In this document: positions 34,872 to 43,089 of the stretch, piece after piece | Layout: each line of letters begins with the position of its first letter | Numbering within the stretch: position 1 is the stretch's first letter | From: CAYIHX01 sp964363305 | GTDB lineage: Bacteria; Bdellovibrionota; UBA1018 | Direction of reading: 5' to 3' | DNA length: 64,000 nucleotides | Assembly: GCA_964363305.1 (NCBI GenBank) | Contig: CAYIHX010000013.1 | Coordinates: forward strand, 16,006 to 80,005 | Made by a program: the position numbers and the translations under genes | Notes under the pieces: generated by a model | Database searches by the model: none | What the model was told of the DNA's origin: nothing | What the model saw: the letters and a program-made list of their open reading frames with translations, nothing else

Positions 34872-36161
34872 CTATCTCGTCACGCGACTAACACAGGGAT
34901 CTGCGCCACCATCGTTCAGTAGAGATTCGACGTACTGGATCCCAGCGCGAGGGACTGGAACAGCGGGAATAGCGTTCAGAAGATCGACGGCGCCATTCGG
35001 TAGAGCGATTTGAAGCGAAGTATGCATCTCTGGAGTCATCAGAAATGAAAAATTTTTTGACCTCAAAAAAAAGAGCCGGGCGATTTCCTCAGCGTCCCAA
35101 CCGTACCGGGATTTCAGAAAGCGCGCCTGTTCACGAAAAGCTCGGCACTCGAGGGGCCGGTGGTGATATCCCCAATTATCAACTGCATTTCGATCCCACG
35201 AGTATTTGACAGCTTCAAGAATGGGATCTCTGCATGAAGCGATTTCAATTCTAATGAAAGAAGCGCAACTCCGCTCTACTTCGGCTACCAGAACGCTATA
35301 TCGGTCAGGTTCCTCTTGGATAAACTGATCGAAACTTTCTCTCGTCGCCAAGCCCAACTGCTCCGCTATGTCCTCCTCTTGTCGAACCAAATCTTCACGA
35401 CTCATGTTCAGATCAGTGACGTAGTCAAGAATGTGCTTGAGTTCGTGAACCATCAACGACTGAAAGACCTCAGGCCAAGTCGAGGCCTCGGTGGAATAGC
35501 GAATGATTTGACGGGTTCCTAGATGTTCATGAAGCACTCGAACAAAAGTTTCAACGCCGCCTCGAAAAATGAATCTACTGACCTGGAAATAGTCACTCCT
35601 ACATCCAGCAACCAATGGCGTGAACCAATATACAGTCCTCAAATCCTGATCATGAAAAGCAGGAAAAGACGTCTCAGAATAATTGGCGTCAGCGATGGTG
35701 CCAGGCCCACCGAATCCCTGACCGAAAAAACCAGGGTCAGTATAGCGCATTTCCATTAACGCAGTCTTTCCGAGTACCTCTGCATTTTGCCCAAAGTAAG
35801 CCAGCGCTTCTGCAAATCTCGGGTCATCTGCTACTCGGGTCACGCCCACCACTCCCTGCTTCATAGCTCGCTCATAGATCGACCGAAGGAGGGAAGGCGC
35901 AGCTCCGATCTCTCCGACATTGACAGACTGCCTACGTCCGTCATCCAAGACCTCCTGTATCCAGTTCCGTCTCACTTCTTCGCTCTGTCCTGGGCAGGCT
36001 TCGACAGCGTCCCTCGAAATCTGTTCACTGTCAGCAAATTCGGCCTGAATTCTCGCTTCCTGAAATGCAGCCCAAAACGTTGTCTGAACATCAGCAAAGG
36101 CAGGCGCAGCCGTCGCAAGCAAGCTGATCACGGCAGAAAAAGTGAAAAAAGAAAGCATCAC
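34872..36161 (-). CDS. Exported putative zinc metalloprotease (HELKH)
   Basis: A 429-residue protein with a signal peptide (FFTFSAVISLLATAAPAFAD). The zinc-binding motif HELKH is at 239-243 in SLMVHELKHILDYV, followed about 20 residues later by Glu262/Glu263/Glu267 (RQEEDIAEQLG), any of which could be the third ligand. The surrounding order is that of a gluzincin-type protease, but no named family is recognised. It overlaps a small upstream frame by 4 bp. Confidence 0.78.
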   Translation of the reverse strand: MMLSFFTFSAVISLLATAAPAFADVQTTFWAAFQEARIQAEFADSEQISRDAVEACPGQSEEVRRNWIQEVLDDGRRQSVNVGEIGAAPSLLRSIYERAMKQGVVGVTRVADDPRFAEALAYFGQNAEVLGKTALMEMRYTDPGFFGQGFGGPGTIADANYSETSFPAFHDQDLRTVYWFTPLVAGCRSDYFQVSRFIFRGGVETFVRVLHEHLGTRQIIRYSTEASTWPEVFQSLMVHELKHILDYVTDLNMSREDLVRQEEDIAEQLGLATRESFDQFIQEEPDRYSVLVAEVERSCASFIRIEIASCRDPILEAVKYSWDRNAVDNWGYHHRPLECRAFREQARFLKSRYGWDAEEIARLFFLRSKNFSFLMTPEMHTSLQIALPNGAVDLLNAIPAVPVPRAGIQYVESLLNDGGADPCVSRVTR

Positions 36162-36409
36162 TGAACCTCAATCAGATTTACAGCCGGAATGGGCGGATTG
36201 TGCACTGTAGACTGTAAGTGAGGCGCCAGGATCTTACCCACAGAGAGAGCGACCGCGAGGTCATAAACCCACTGAGCTAAAGAGATACCCACTCGGGCAG
36301 AGGTAACTGTCGAATCGAAAAAAATGCCGTTTTCCACCAATGACGCTTCAAAACCATTCCTCACTCGGTATCTCTCGATCTTGAAAAAATTGGAAACTAC
36401 CTCACGCAA
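36158..36409 (-). CDS. Possible small protein upstream of the HELKH protease
   Basis: An 83-residue frame starting from TTG 36409 and overlapping the protease start by 4 bp (ATGA), which would fit translational coupling. It has one weakly hydrophobic segment (GISLAQWVYDLAVALSVGKIL) and no signal peptide or known domain. Its 5' end lies next to the M20 remnant on the other strand, so it may be chance open frame in decayed sequence. Confidence 0.35.
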   Translation of the reverse strand: MREVVSNFFKIERYRVRNGFEASLVENGIFFDSTVTSARVGISLAQWVYDLAVALSVGKILAPHLQSTVHNPPIPAVNLIEVQ

Positions 36410-36423
36410 ATCCGTTCACATCA

Positions 36424-36565
36424 ATGGCGTCGCCGATCTCAATGCCATGATTCATCCGGACCTCATCGCAATCGACGATCTCGAACCCATCGGAGGCGGG
36501 GCCCATACCAATCGGGAATACATCGAGGTGCCGTCGACTGTTTCTGGAAAGCCTTTTGGAATGAC
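36424..36565 (+). pseudogene. C-terminal remnant of an M20 metallopeptidase (copy 2)
   Basis: The + strand reads GVADLNAMIHPDLIAIDDL, then EPIGGGAHTNREYIEVPS. The GGGAHTxxEYIEV element is characteristic of the end of carboxypeptidase G2-like M20 enzymes. The final helix seen in copy 1 is deleted, and the frame runs on into sequence antisense to the exported HEHAH gene. No upstream catalytic domain is present. Confidence 0.5.
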
Positions 36566-36576
36566 GCGTTCAACTA

Positions 36577-37374
36577 CTACAGTCCAAACGCTTCCCGAAT
36601 CGCCGCACGCGCGATTTGCAGCTGTGCAGGCCCGGAGATTAGACCTGTGTTCATCCTAGCAAAAACCCGACGAACCCTCTCACGCAGTCCAGCCGACTGA
36701 GCAGTGATATTTTCTAGAACGAGAACGCCGTCCTCCCCCAAACGACTGAACTCGAGCAGGGACAGACGCCGACTCAGCGAAAGATCGTCGACACCCGTCG
36801 CTTGAGACGCAATCCTGGCCAGTGAATCAGCCAACCGTAAGACAATCTCCCGTCGGCGAATCTGCTCTCTTTCAAAGGGCGAGACTCGAGCCAGCGATTC
36901 GACCCAGCGATTGATGCGATGCTCGGGGTCCGCGTAACCAAAATGATGGGCGTGTTCGTGGAGCGCCAAGCCCAGGATCTCACCATTGGATGCATTCTCG
37001 GCGGCAAGACGTCCGGCGTTAAAGCAAATCGGTCCGGACCGATCTCCGCTCGGCGCCGTCGCGGCCCGCTCTTCCCCCAGGGAGTCTAAGCATGATGAGG
37101 CGACAAAATAGGGAGAGCGCAGCAGGTCTTCACGCACCCCCCTTTGAATGAGGTCTTGGAAAACAGCGGCGTCTTCTTCGATGAGCATCTCGGGATCAAC
37201 CGCTTGAACGAAGACCAGCAGCTCCGCGCGTAGACGAGTCTGAATGTAGAGTTCAATAGATTCGGCCCGAGCGATGATCGGATCACCTCCATTATTCGTT
37301 CCTTGTCCATCGAGGTCTCGAGTCCATCCATTCGTAGCAAAAAGCATGCACGCCAACACAATCCAAATCTTCAT
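36577..37374 (-). CDS. Exported putative zinc peptidase (HEHAHHFGYAD), coupled to a TIGR02147 regulator
   Basis: A 265-residue protein with a signal peptide (IVLACMLFATNGWTRD), then a GGD motif (TNNGGD, 26-31). The metal motif is HEHAHHFGYAD (139-149), an HExxHxxGxxD pattern like that of snapalysin-type metzincins. A long helical C-terminus follows. Its ATG overlaps the stop of the upstream regulator by 4 bp, so the two are one operon. The same motif and arrangement recur at 42310-44006. No substrate is known. Confidence 0.8.
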   Translation of the reverse strand: MKIWIVLACMLFATNGWTRDLDGQGTNNGGDPIIARAESIELYIQTRLRAELLVFVQAVDPEMLIEEDAAVFQDLIQRGVREDLLRSPYFVASSCLDSLGEERAATAPSGDRSGPICFNAGRLAAENASNGEILGLALHEHAHHFGYADPEHRINRWVESLARVSPFEREQIRRREIVLRLADSLARIASQATGVDDLSLSRRLSLLEFSRLGEDGVLVLENITAQSAGLRERVRRVFARMNTGLISGPAQLQIARAAIREAFGL

Positions 37375-38195
37375 TTTCTTTCTCCTAACAGTGGTTGAGT
37401 TAATCGGAAAAACTGCGTGGCCAGCACGTAGACCTCCGTGGGTTTGCGAACTTTTGACCGTTCAGTGAGTTTGCGATTGAGGAGCCGACGCTTCTTGAGC
37501 AGGAACGCCTTGATATCGTCGATATCGTCCGGATGGATGGCCACGGTGAGAGTGCTGAGATAGCGTTCCTGGACGGATTGGTGAATCACCGCTCGTTTGG
37601 CGTGGTCGAGAATCTGTTGATTGAAGCGGCGAATCGATTCCGAGGGAATGTCTTTTGTCGTTTCCAGCTGAGCACACGTTGAAACAAATCGCTTCCCCAC
37701 CCGCTTGACAACCCTCAAGCGGAGTAGGCGCTCCAGGGCCAGCTTGGCCTGCTCTGACGTAATTCCGAGTCGACCAGCGATCCACCCCGCGTCGCTCTGA
37801 AATCCCTCGGTGAGCAAAAGCTCTAAAATGGCGAAGTGGTACCAGTCGGAGATGACGTGAAACTGATCTTCCGCCAACTCAGAAACTGGGTGCTCGAGAG
37901 CGATTTTGGAGAGGGCCTCCCGAGCCTGTCGGCGGGAACGATGCGAACGCGACGCTTCGGCGGCGGCCTGTAAAACAAAAATTTCTTTTTCTTGTGGATT
38001 CAGATGGAGTGCCTGCGAGACCGTCTCGGCCCTCTGGGCAGACAGCCTCTGCTTACCGCTCAAGATTTCCGACACTCGAGAGGGCGCCAACCCCAGATCC
38101 CTGGCAAATGCCCGCAACGAGTAGTGCGGATTCAACGCCTGACGTTCTGCCAGCTTGCTCCGCAGCAGTTGGGTGTAATTCGAATAACGAACCAT
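37371..38195 (-). CDS. TIGR02147-like regulator coupled to the HEHAH exported protein
   Basis: A 274-residue protein. The HTH is NPHYSLRAFARDLGLAPSRVSEILSGKQRLSAQRAETVSQAL. DUF4423-like elements are ISDWYHFAILELL, ITSEQAKLALERLLRLRVVKRVG and the C-terminal VYVLATQFFRLTQP. It closely parallels the regulator at 42310-43089 (shared SLRAFAR, WYHFAIL, ALERLLRL, QFFxLTQP). The stop overlaps the peptidase start (ATGA). Its start codon overlaps an opposite-strand ATG within CCATGG. Confidence 0.88.
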   Translation of the reverse strand: MVRYSNYTQLLRSKLAERQALNPHYSLRAFARDLGLAPSRVSEILSGKQRLSAQRAETVSQALHLNPQEKEIFVLQAAAEASRSHRSRRQAREALSKIALEHPVSELAEDQFHVISDWYHFAILELLLTEGFQSDAGWIAGRLGITSEQAKLALERLLRLRVVKRVGKRFVSTCAQLETTKDIPSESIRRFNQQILDHAKRAVIHQSVQERYLSTLTVAIHPDDIDDIKAFLLKKRRLLNRKLTERSKVRKPTEVYVLATQFFRLTQPLLGERK

Positions 38196-38214
38196 GGGCA
38201 GGCACTACTTTAAA

Positions 38215-38556
38215 ATGGTGCATCGCACAACACCCAAGGGAACGAAGTGTTCTGTGGTTGGAGGAACACTGATACTCTCCCTGAGTTCTTCCACTCCCGC
38301 CCTCGAGCACACCGATGATGAGCGCCTCTTTGGCTTATTCCAAGCTTTAGGGGTGAGGTCGTTCTCCGCTCAACTCGTTTGCGAAGAGTTGCTGCTCAAT
38401 GCTCAGGAGCATGGAGCAGGCCCGATACAAACGTATGGCCAAAGAGAAGGGACTCGCGTTTCAATCTCGCAGGCACCCTCGCCGCGTTCTCCGTGGAGGA
38501 GCCATGACGGTCTCAAAAAAATTCTCAGTCTACGAACCGTTGCAGGGGAGTTTTGA
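38215..38556 (+). CDS. Small protein with an N-box-like motif of GHKL ATPases
   Basis: A 113-residue frame (ATG 38194 would add 7 residues and overlap the divergent regulator's start). The middle reads SAQLVCEELLLNAQEHGAG, matching the E-x3-N-x3-H N-box of RsbW-like anti-sigma kinases, and HDGLKKILSL sits where the second glycine box helix would be. No clear DxGxG box is seen and the end is short. It is either a minimal or truncated ATPase, or chance. Confidence 0.35.
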   Translation: MVHRTTPKGTKCSVVGGTLILSLSSSTPALEHTDDERLFGLFQALGVRSFSAQLVCEELLLNAQEHGAGPIQTYGQREGTRVSISQAPSPRSPWRSHDGLKKILSLRTVAGEF

Positions 38557-38656
38557 ACGGCAAGATCCCATCCTCAGATGCCCCAGCTGCGCCAATTGGC
38601 CTTCGACGCCGTGAACGCGGGACAGGCCCTGAAGGTCGAGCGAGAGGGAGTAAAAC

Positions 38657-39196
38657 TCATGTCCCTCTCATTCTTAGTCCAAAAGCGCCCTCCAGGCTCA
38701 AGAGCTGTCGTTTGGTCTCAAGGCCGCCCGCGAATCCGGTGAGGTGCCCCGAAGCGCCGATCACGCGATGACAGGGAATAATGATACCAATGGGATTTCT
38801 TCCGTTAGCCGCACCGACAGCTCTCGCCGCCTTCGGACGTCCAACGCGTCTTGCTTGCTCTCCATAAGTGATGTGTTGCCCATACGGAATTTTGAGAAGC
38901 TGCCTCCACACCTGTTTCTGAAAGTCAGTTCCCCGTGGCTCAAGAGGAAGATCAAAAGAGAATCTCTTTCCGCTGAAATATTCCCCCAGTTGAGTTTCCG
39001 CCCTACTCAGAATGGAGTTGCCCCGCCCACATGTGGCAGAACGGAGGTGATCCGCCAGGTTCGATAGGTCTTCGCCCCAGGCCAGGCACAGCAGTGCCGT
39101 ACTATGCGCAACGAGCGTGAGGGGCCCCACCGGTGAAGTTATCGTTTTGTACTGAGGGATTTCTTCCACAATGCGAGGGCGATGTATGCGTTCCAT
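38657..39196 (-). CDS. ogt: Methylated-DNA--protein-cysteine methyltransferase
   Basis: A 179-residue suicide enzyme that removes methyl from O6-methylguanine or O4-methylthymine. The acceptor Cys142 lies in IPCHRVIG, with the helix-turn-helix/Arg-finger region YGEQARRVGRPKAARAVGAANGRNP before it. The start ATG 39196 has an AAGGAG site and lies 58 bp inside the 3' end of the ada-alkA gene, so expression is coupled. The final residues (LRMRGT) are slightly longer than usual. Confidence 0.95.
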   Translation of the reverse strand: MERIHRPRIVEEIPQYKTITSPVGPLTLVAHSTALLCLAWGEDLSNLADHLRSATCGRGNSILSRAETQLGEYFSGKRFSFDLPLEPRGTDFQKQVWRQLLKIPYGQHITYGEQARRVGRPKAARAVGAANGRNPIGIIIPCHRVIGASGHLTGFAGGLETKRQLLSLEGAFGLRMRGT

Positions 39197-40575
39197 GGGC
39201 TCCAGTCTCCTTTTTCGTGTTCATGATGCGCAAGCGCCCGCTTGATGATGAGATCGGTTTTTGGAAATGCGTTTGGGTCGCCCATGCAGCGCATGGCGAT
39301 CATTTCAACCGTCCACGGACCAATCCCCGGGATGGCGAGCAGCTGTGCCTTGGTCTTTTCAACATCAGCGGATCGAGAAAGGTCGATTTGCCGATCCCGT
39401 ACCTGCTTTGAAAGCTCACGAATCGCATTCCCGCGAACTTTGGTGACCCCAACAGCTCTGAAGTCGGCCTCAGCCAAGACGCGCGCGCTGGGAAACAGAT
39501 AAGTGCAGCCGTCGAAAAGTGGGGTGGAAATCTTTCGGCCGAATTGCGCTACGAATTTTCCGACTTTGATTCTCGCCTGCTCGACGCTGACCAACTGCCC
39601 AAGAATGACACAAACGGCCGTTTCGAAGGGCTCCCAGGCTCCCGGAACACGAATACCCAGTTCATCCAGGTAACATGCGGCAATAGGATCTTTGAGGTTC
39701 AGATCCCGTAGATGGGCATGTGGATTCAGGCGCGTATCAAAAAGATCTCGCACCCGCTCGATGGCCCCTCTCAGGTAGCTCAGATCTGAAATTGAAAGCG
39801 CCACCAAGAGCTGTCCCTTTTTGGGCTCATACCCGACCTCGACCGCGCCCACGGCTTTCTCCATGGAAAAACTTCGCCGATACTTTCCATCAGAAAAACT
39901 TTCCACGCCTTGAGCGCCATGGTTTTTGAGAAATCCGAAGATATGGTCCCAATCGAATGGAGCGATGACGGGAATCTCTACATGTATGAAATTTGAACGC
40001 CGATCCAAAGTTTCGCCCGAATATTTCCGCACTATCGACGGCGTCGCTCCGAATTTCTCTCTAAAAGCCTCATTGAATCGCCGAATGGATTGATATCCGG
40101 AAGCAAAAGCGACCTCTGTTACCGACAACGAGGATTGCGTGAGAAGTTGTTTTGCTAAATGAAGCCGCTTCGAAGCGGCGACCTCAATAGGTGATGCGCC
40201 CACATGCGCCTCAAAAAGCCTCCGAAAGTGGCGGTCGGAGACGCCCAGCTTGTCTGCAAGGAGACTGAGCGAAACATCGTCCGCCTCGCCCCGCGAAATC
40301 ATCATGAGCGCCCGCCCGACAACGGCCGCGGTTCCATTCCACTGCACGGAGTAGGGGGCGAGATCGGGCCGGCATCGGAGACAGGCTCGAAATCCGGCCT
40401 TTTCCGCCTCCGCTGAACTTCGATAAAAAGTGATATTCTCCAACTTCGGTCGGGCCGGGCAAATGGGCCGGCAATAGATCCCCGTCGTGCGCACCCCGAA
40501 GTAGAACCGGCCATCATACCGCCTGTCACGCGCGCGAACGATCTTATAAAGGAGCGGCTTGTCATTGAGATCCAT
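39139..40575 (-). CDS. Ada-AlkA fusion: methylphosphotriester-sensing AraC regulator with 3-methyladenine glycosylase
   Basis: A 478-residue fusion. Residues 1-75 form the Ada zinc domain with Cys35, Cys39, Cys65 and Cys68; Cys35 takes the methyl group. An AraC HTH pair follows (about 90-185; ISRGEADDVSLSLLADKLGVSDRHFRRLF and VTEVAFASGYQSIRRFNEAF). Then comes AlkA (about 200-478) with the helix-hairpin-helix LLAIPGIGPWTVEMIAMR and the catalytic Asp in FPKTDL. It senses alkylation, activates repair genes and removes alkylated bases. Forms an operon with ogt. Confidence 0.95.
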   Translation of the reverse strand: MDLNDKPLLYKIVRARDRRYDGRFYFGVRTTGIYCRPICPARPKLENITFYRSSAEAEKAGFRACLRCRPDLAPYSVQWNGTAAVVGRALMMISRGEADDVSLSLLADKLGVSDRHFRRLFEAHVGASPIEVAASKRLHLAKQLLTQSSLSVTEVAFASGYQSIRRFNEAFREKFGATPSIVRKYSGETLDRRSNFIHVEIPVIAPFDWDHIFGFLKNHGAQGVESFSDGKYRRSFSMEKAVGAVEVGYEPKKGQLLVALSISDLSYLRGAIERVRDLFDTRLNPHAHLRDLNLKDPIAACYLDELGIRVPGAWEPFETAVCVILGQLVSVEQARIKVGKFVAQFGRKISTPLFDGCTYLFPSARVLAEADFRAVGVTKVRGNAIRELSKQVRDRQIDLSRSADVEKTKAQLLAIPGIGPWTVEMIAMRCMGDPNAFPKTDLIIKRALAHHEHEKGDWSPWNAYIALALWKKSLSTKR

Positions 40576-40628
40576 CAATGGTCATGTAATCGATTCGTTA
40601 CGCCCAAACTAGCGGTTTTCGGACCTCA

Positions 40629-41102
40629 TCACCCGTTGGATGACATCCCTTCGATGATCTTCAGGGTCGAGATCATTCTTCGAACGGCCTCCGCGCCCAC
40701 GGCCTTCTCGAAGCCATCCTGGGTAGAATGATGAATCCGCACCAGCTTCTGAGAAAGCTTTCGACCTTCTGGCGTGAGTTCGAGCACGTAGCTTCTGGAG
40801 TCTGCTGGATTGAGACGCCTGCCCAGGAGTTTTCGCTTCTCTAAAGAGGTGACCTGGTGGCTGACGTTGGGCGCGGTCATCCGCAAAGTATTGGTCAAAT
40901 CCTTGGGAGTAATCGCCCCCCTGGCCTCGAAGAACAACGAAAGAAGAATGAAAGACTGATTCAGGCTGAGGCCATCCGCGTCGAGCCTCTTTTTGAGCAG
41001 GCAGAGGAGGGTCTCATAAGCACGATCCATGGCGAACAGGGGGCTTTCATCAAGAAATTCTGTGATCCGAAGTCGTTTATTTGAATGGCTCAATAATTTC
41101 AT
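40629..41102 (-). CDS. MarR family regulator
   Basis: A 157-residue protein from ATG 41102 (MKLLSHSNKRLRI). Longer starts would run through the intergenic region and antisense to bioY. It has the MarR winged helix (GAITPKDLTNTLRMTAPNVSHQVTSLEKRKLLGRRLNPADSRSYVLELTPEG). It is divergent from the bioY fusion over 88 bp that contain AT-rich repeats such as ATTCAATGAAT, so control of that gene and of itself is plausible. Confidence 0.88.
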   Translation of the reverse strand: MKLLSHSNKRLRITEFLDESPLFAMDRAYETLLCLLKKRLDADGLSLNQSFILLSLFFEARGAITPKDLTNTLRMTAPNVSHQVTSLEKRKLLGRRLNPADSRSYVLELTPEGRKLSQKLVRIHHSTQDGFEKAVGAEAVRRMISTLKIIEGMSSNG

Positions 41103-41190
41103 TTGTGAATTAAATATACCTAGATTCAATGAATTTAATGTTCGTAAAACGCGGCGAATGGAATAACAAGTCCCGATCGGAGAATCATTC

Positions 41191-42228
41191 ATGACCACCG
41201 CGGCGATATCGAGAATGGAAGTTCGTTGGCTTGGAAAATCTTTTGGGCTGGTCCTGCTGGGATCCGCCCTGATCGCACTAGCGGCGCAGTTGCGCATCGT
41301 CTTACCATGGACACCCGTTCCCATTACCGGACAGACGGCGATGGTCGCGTTCTTGGCCTTGACCCTGGGCCCCAAGCGCGCACCGGCGGCGGTGGCAAGT
41401 TACTTGGGCGCTGCCGCGCTCGGCCTGCCGATCCTAGCGGGGGCACAGCCTTGGGTGTTTGGGCCCACCTCCGGCTACTTGGTCGGAATGCTGGTGTCGT
41501 CATATATCATCGGCAAGATCGCGATGGCCTTCCCCCGGCCCAGCCTAGGGTCGAATTTCCTGTCTGCCCTCGTGGGGTCGAGCTGCGTGTTTGCTTGCGG
41601 CTTAGGCTGGCTGGCCTTCTGGATACCGCCGCAAGGCCTGTTAACGGCGGGGCTCTGGCCCTTCCTGCCGGGCGATCTGTTAAAAAGTTTGATGGCGGCT
41701 TTAGCGGCGTCCCAAGTGACGCCAAAGGTCCGCGCCTGGTTCCTCGGATGCCTTCTTCTGGGCACGATCACACCGGCCCATTCTGCTGAAGTGGCCTTCA
41801 TAGAGGTCCGCAATTGGCACGGCGAAACCATTCAGCTTGAACCCGGTTTTAACTTCGCCCACTTGGCGATTCGGGTGGAGGGCGGATGGTTACACGCTCA
41901 CCCCGGGCGAGGAGTTGAGTGGACCGACGATCTGGCTCCTTACGGTCGAGTCGCCGAGATCGTCAACGACGAAACGATTTCCGCGCCGACGCTTGAGCAG
42001 GTGCATGATTGGATCGGACGCGCCTATGACTTGAATTTCAATTGGTCCGATGACGAATTTTACTGCTCGGAGCTGGCAGGAAAACTGTTGGGAGTTCCCC
42101 CTACGCCGATGCGCTTTGATGCCGATCTTTGGCGCACTTGGCGTCGGCCCCTCCCGGCAGGAGAACTTGGCGTTTCACCGCAGAAAGTTTACGACTGGTT
42201 GAAGGCGCGAGTCAGCTCACCAACCTGA
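41191..42228 (+). CDS. bioY: BioY biotin-transport protein fused to an exported YiiX-like papain-fold domain
   Basis: Residues 1-180 are a BioY S-component with six hydrophobic helices (PWTPVPITGQTAMVAFLALTLGP, SYLGAAALGLPILAG, FGPTSGYLVGMLVSSYIIG, LWPFLPGDLLKSLMAAL). Normal BioY ends here. The same frame continues into a signal-like segment (AWFLGCLLLGTITPAHSA) and a permuted-papain (NlpC/P60-like YiiX) domain with His in FAHLAIRVEGG and Cys in FYCSELAGKLLG. A GTG at 41716 just before the signal segment could start a separate 170-residue exported peptidase. No ECF partner genes are nearby. Confidence 0.8.
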   Translation: MTTAAISRMEVRWLGKSFGLVLLGSALIALAAQLRIVLPWTPVPITGQTAMVAFLALTLGPKRAPAAVASYLGAAALGLPILAGAQPWVFGPTSGYLVGMLVSSYIIGKIAMAFPRPSLGSNFLSALVGSSCVFACGLGWLAFWIPPQGLLTAGLWPFLPGDLLKSLMAALAASQVTPKVRAWFLGCLLLGTITPAHSAEVAFIEVRNWHGETIQLEPGFNFAHLAIRVEGGWLHAHPGRGVEWTDDLAPYGRVAEIVNDETISAPTLEQVHDWIGRAYDLNFNWSDDEFYCSELAGKLLGVPPTPMRFDADLWRTWRRPLPAGELGVSPQKVYDWLKARVSSPT

Positions 42229-42235
42229 GTACAGC

Positions 42236-42257
42236 TGTTTTCCAAGTCCAGAAAACA
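42236..42257. promoter_or_regulatory. Inverted repeat upstream of the TIGR02147 gene (candidate operator)
   Basis: TGTTTTC and GAAAACA form 7-bp perfect arms with an 8-bp spacer, 53 bp before the regulator start and 8 bp after the bioY-fusion stop. There is no T run, so a terminator is unlikely. Confidence 0.35.
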
Positions 42258-42309
42258 CTTTGTATCATACCCGCTTGTATTGCTCCGCATCCCACGCTAC
42301 TGACGCATC

Positions 42310-43089
42310 ATGTCGTACCGAAGCTGGCTGATACGAGAATTGGAACGGAGAAAGCGGATCAACCCCCGCTTTTCGCTCCGTGCGTTTGCCCGACAGATCG
42401 GGCTGAGTCCGGGGTTTCTTTCCGGTGTTTTGAGCGGAAGCAAGTCGCTTTCGGCGGATCGCGCTCGTGACCTCGGCAAAACCCTGGGCCTGAATGATCC
42501 CCAACTCAAGGAGTTCGTGGAATCGGCAGAGAGCGAACTCGTTCGTTCTCCGCGACTCCGGGGCGCGCCAAGCGAACGAACCCTCCTCGCGTTGGATCGC
42601 TTCGAACTCATCGCGGATTGGTACCACTTCGCCATCCTTGACCTGACGACCACGAGCGGATTTCGTGAAGACGCGAAATGGATCGGACGGCGCCTCGGAA
42701 TTTCCGCTGAGACGGCAAGCGAGGCGCTCGAGCGACTGCTCCGTCTCGGTCACCTCAAGCGCGTGAAGGGCAGACTCCGCAAGGTGGACATGCATTTCAC
42801 GACCACGAACGAAGTTCCGAGCCGGGCGCTGCGTTCCCTGCACAAACAAACCATGTGCAAAGCCATGGAGGCGCTCGATGAGCGTCCCATCGAGGAGCGC
42901 GACATCACCGGCATCACGATCGCCATGGACCCCGCGCGCATCGCGCTCGCCAAAGAGGAGATTCGCCAATTTCGGCTTCACCTGGGCGATTTGCTCTCCG
43001 CGCCGGGCGGAGAACCGACCGGTGTTTTTCAGCTCAATATTCAATTTTTTGAACTCACTCAACCCGTCTCCTCAGGAGGGACATTATGA
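42310..43089 (+). CDS. TIGR02147-like regulator coupled to the HEAGH exported protein
   Basis: A 259-residue protein. The HTH is NPRFSLRAFARQIGLSPGFLSGVLSGSKSLSADRARDLGKTL. DUF4423-like elements are IADWYHFAILDL, ISAETASEALERLLRLGHLKRV, TTTNEVPSRALRSLHKQ and the final FQLNIQFFELTQP. Its stop overlaps the start of the exported peptidase by 4 bp. It is a paralogue of 37371-38195 and of the shorter HTH protein at 62192. Confidence 0.9.
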   Translation: MSYRSWLIRELERRKRINPRFSLRAFARQIGLSPGFLSGVLSGSKSLSADRARDLGKTLGLNDPQLKEFVESAESELVRSPRLRGAPSERTLLALDRFELIADWYHFAILDLTTTSGFREDAKWIGRRLGISAETASEALERLLRLGHLKRVKGRLRKVDMHFTTTNEVPSRALRSLHKQTMCKAMEALDERPIEERDITGITIAMDPARIALAKEEIRQFRLHLGDLLSAPGGEPTGVFQLNIQFFELTQPVSSGGTL

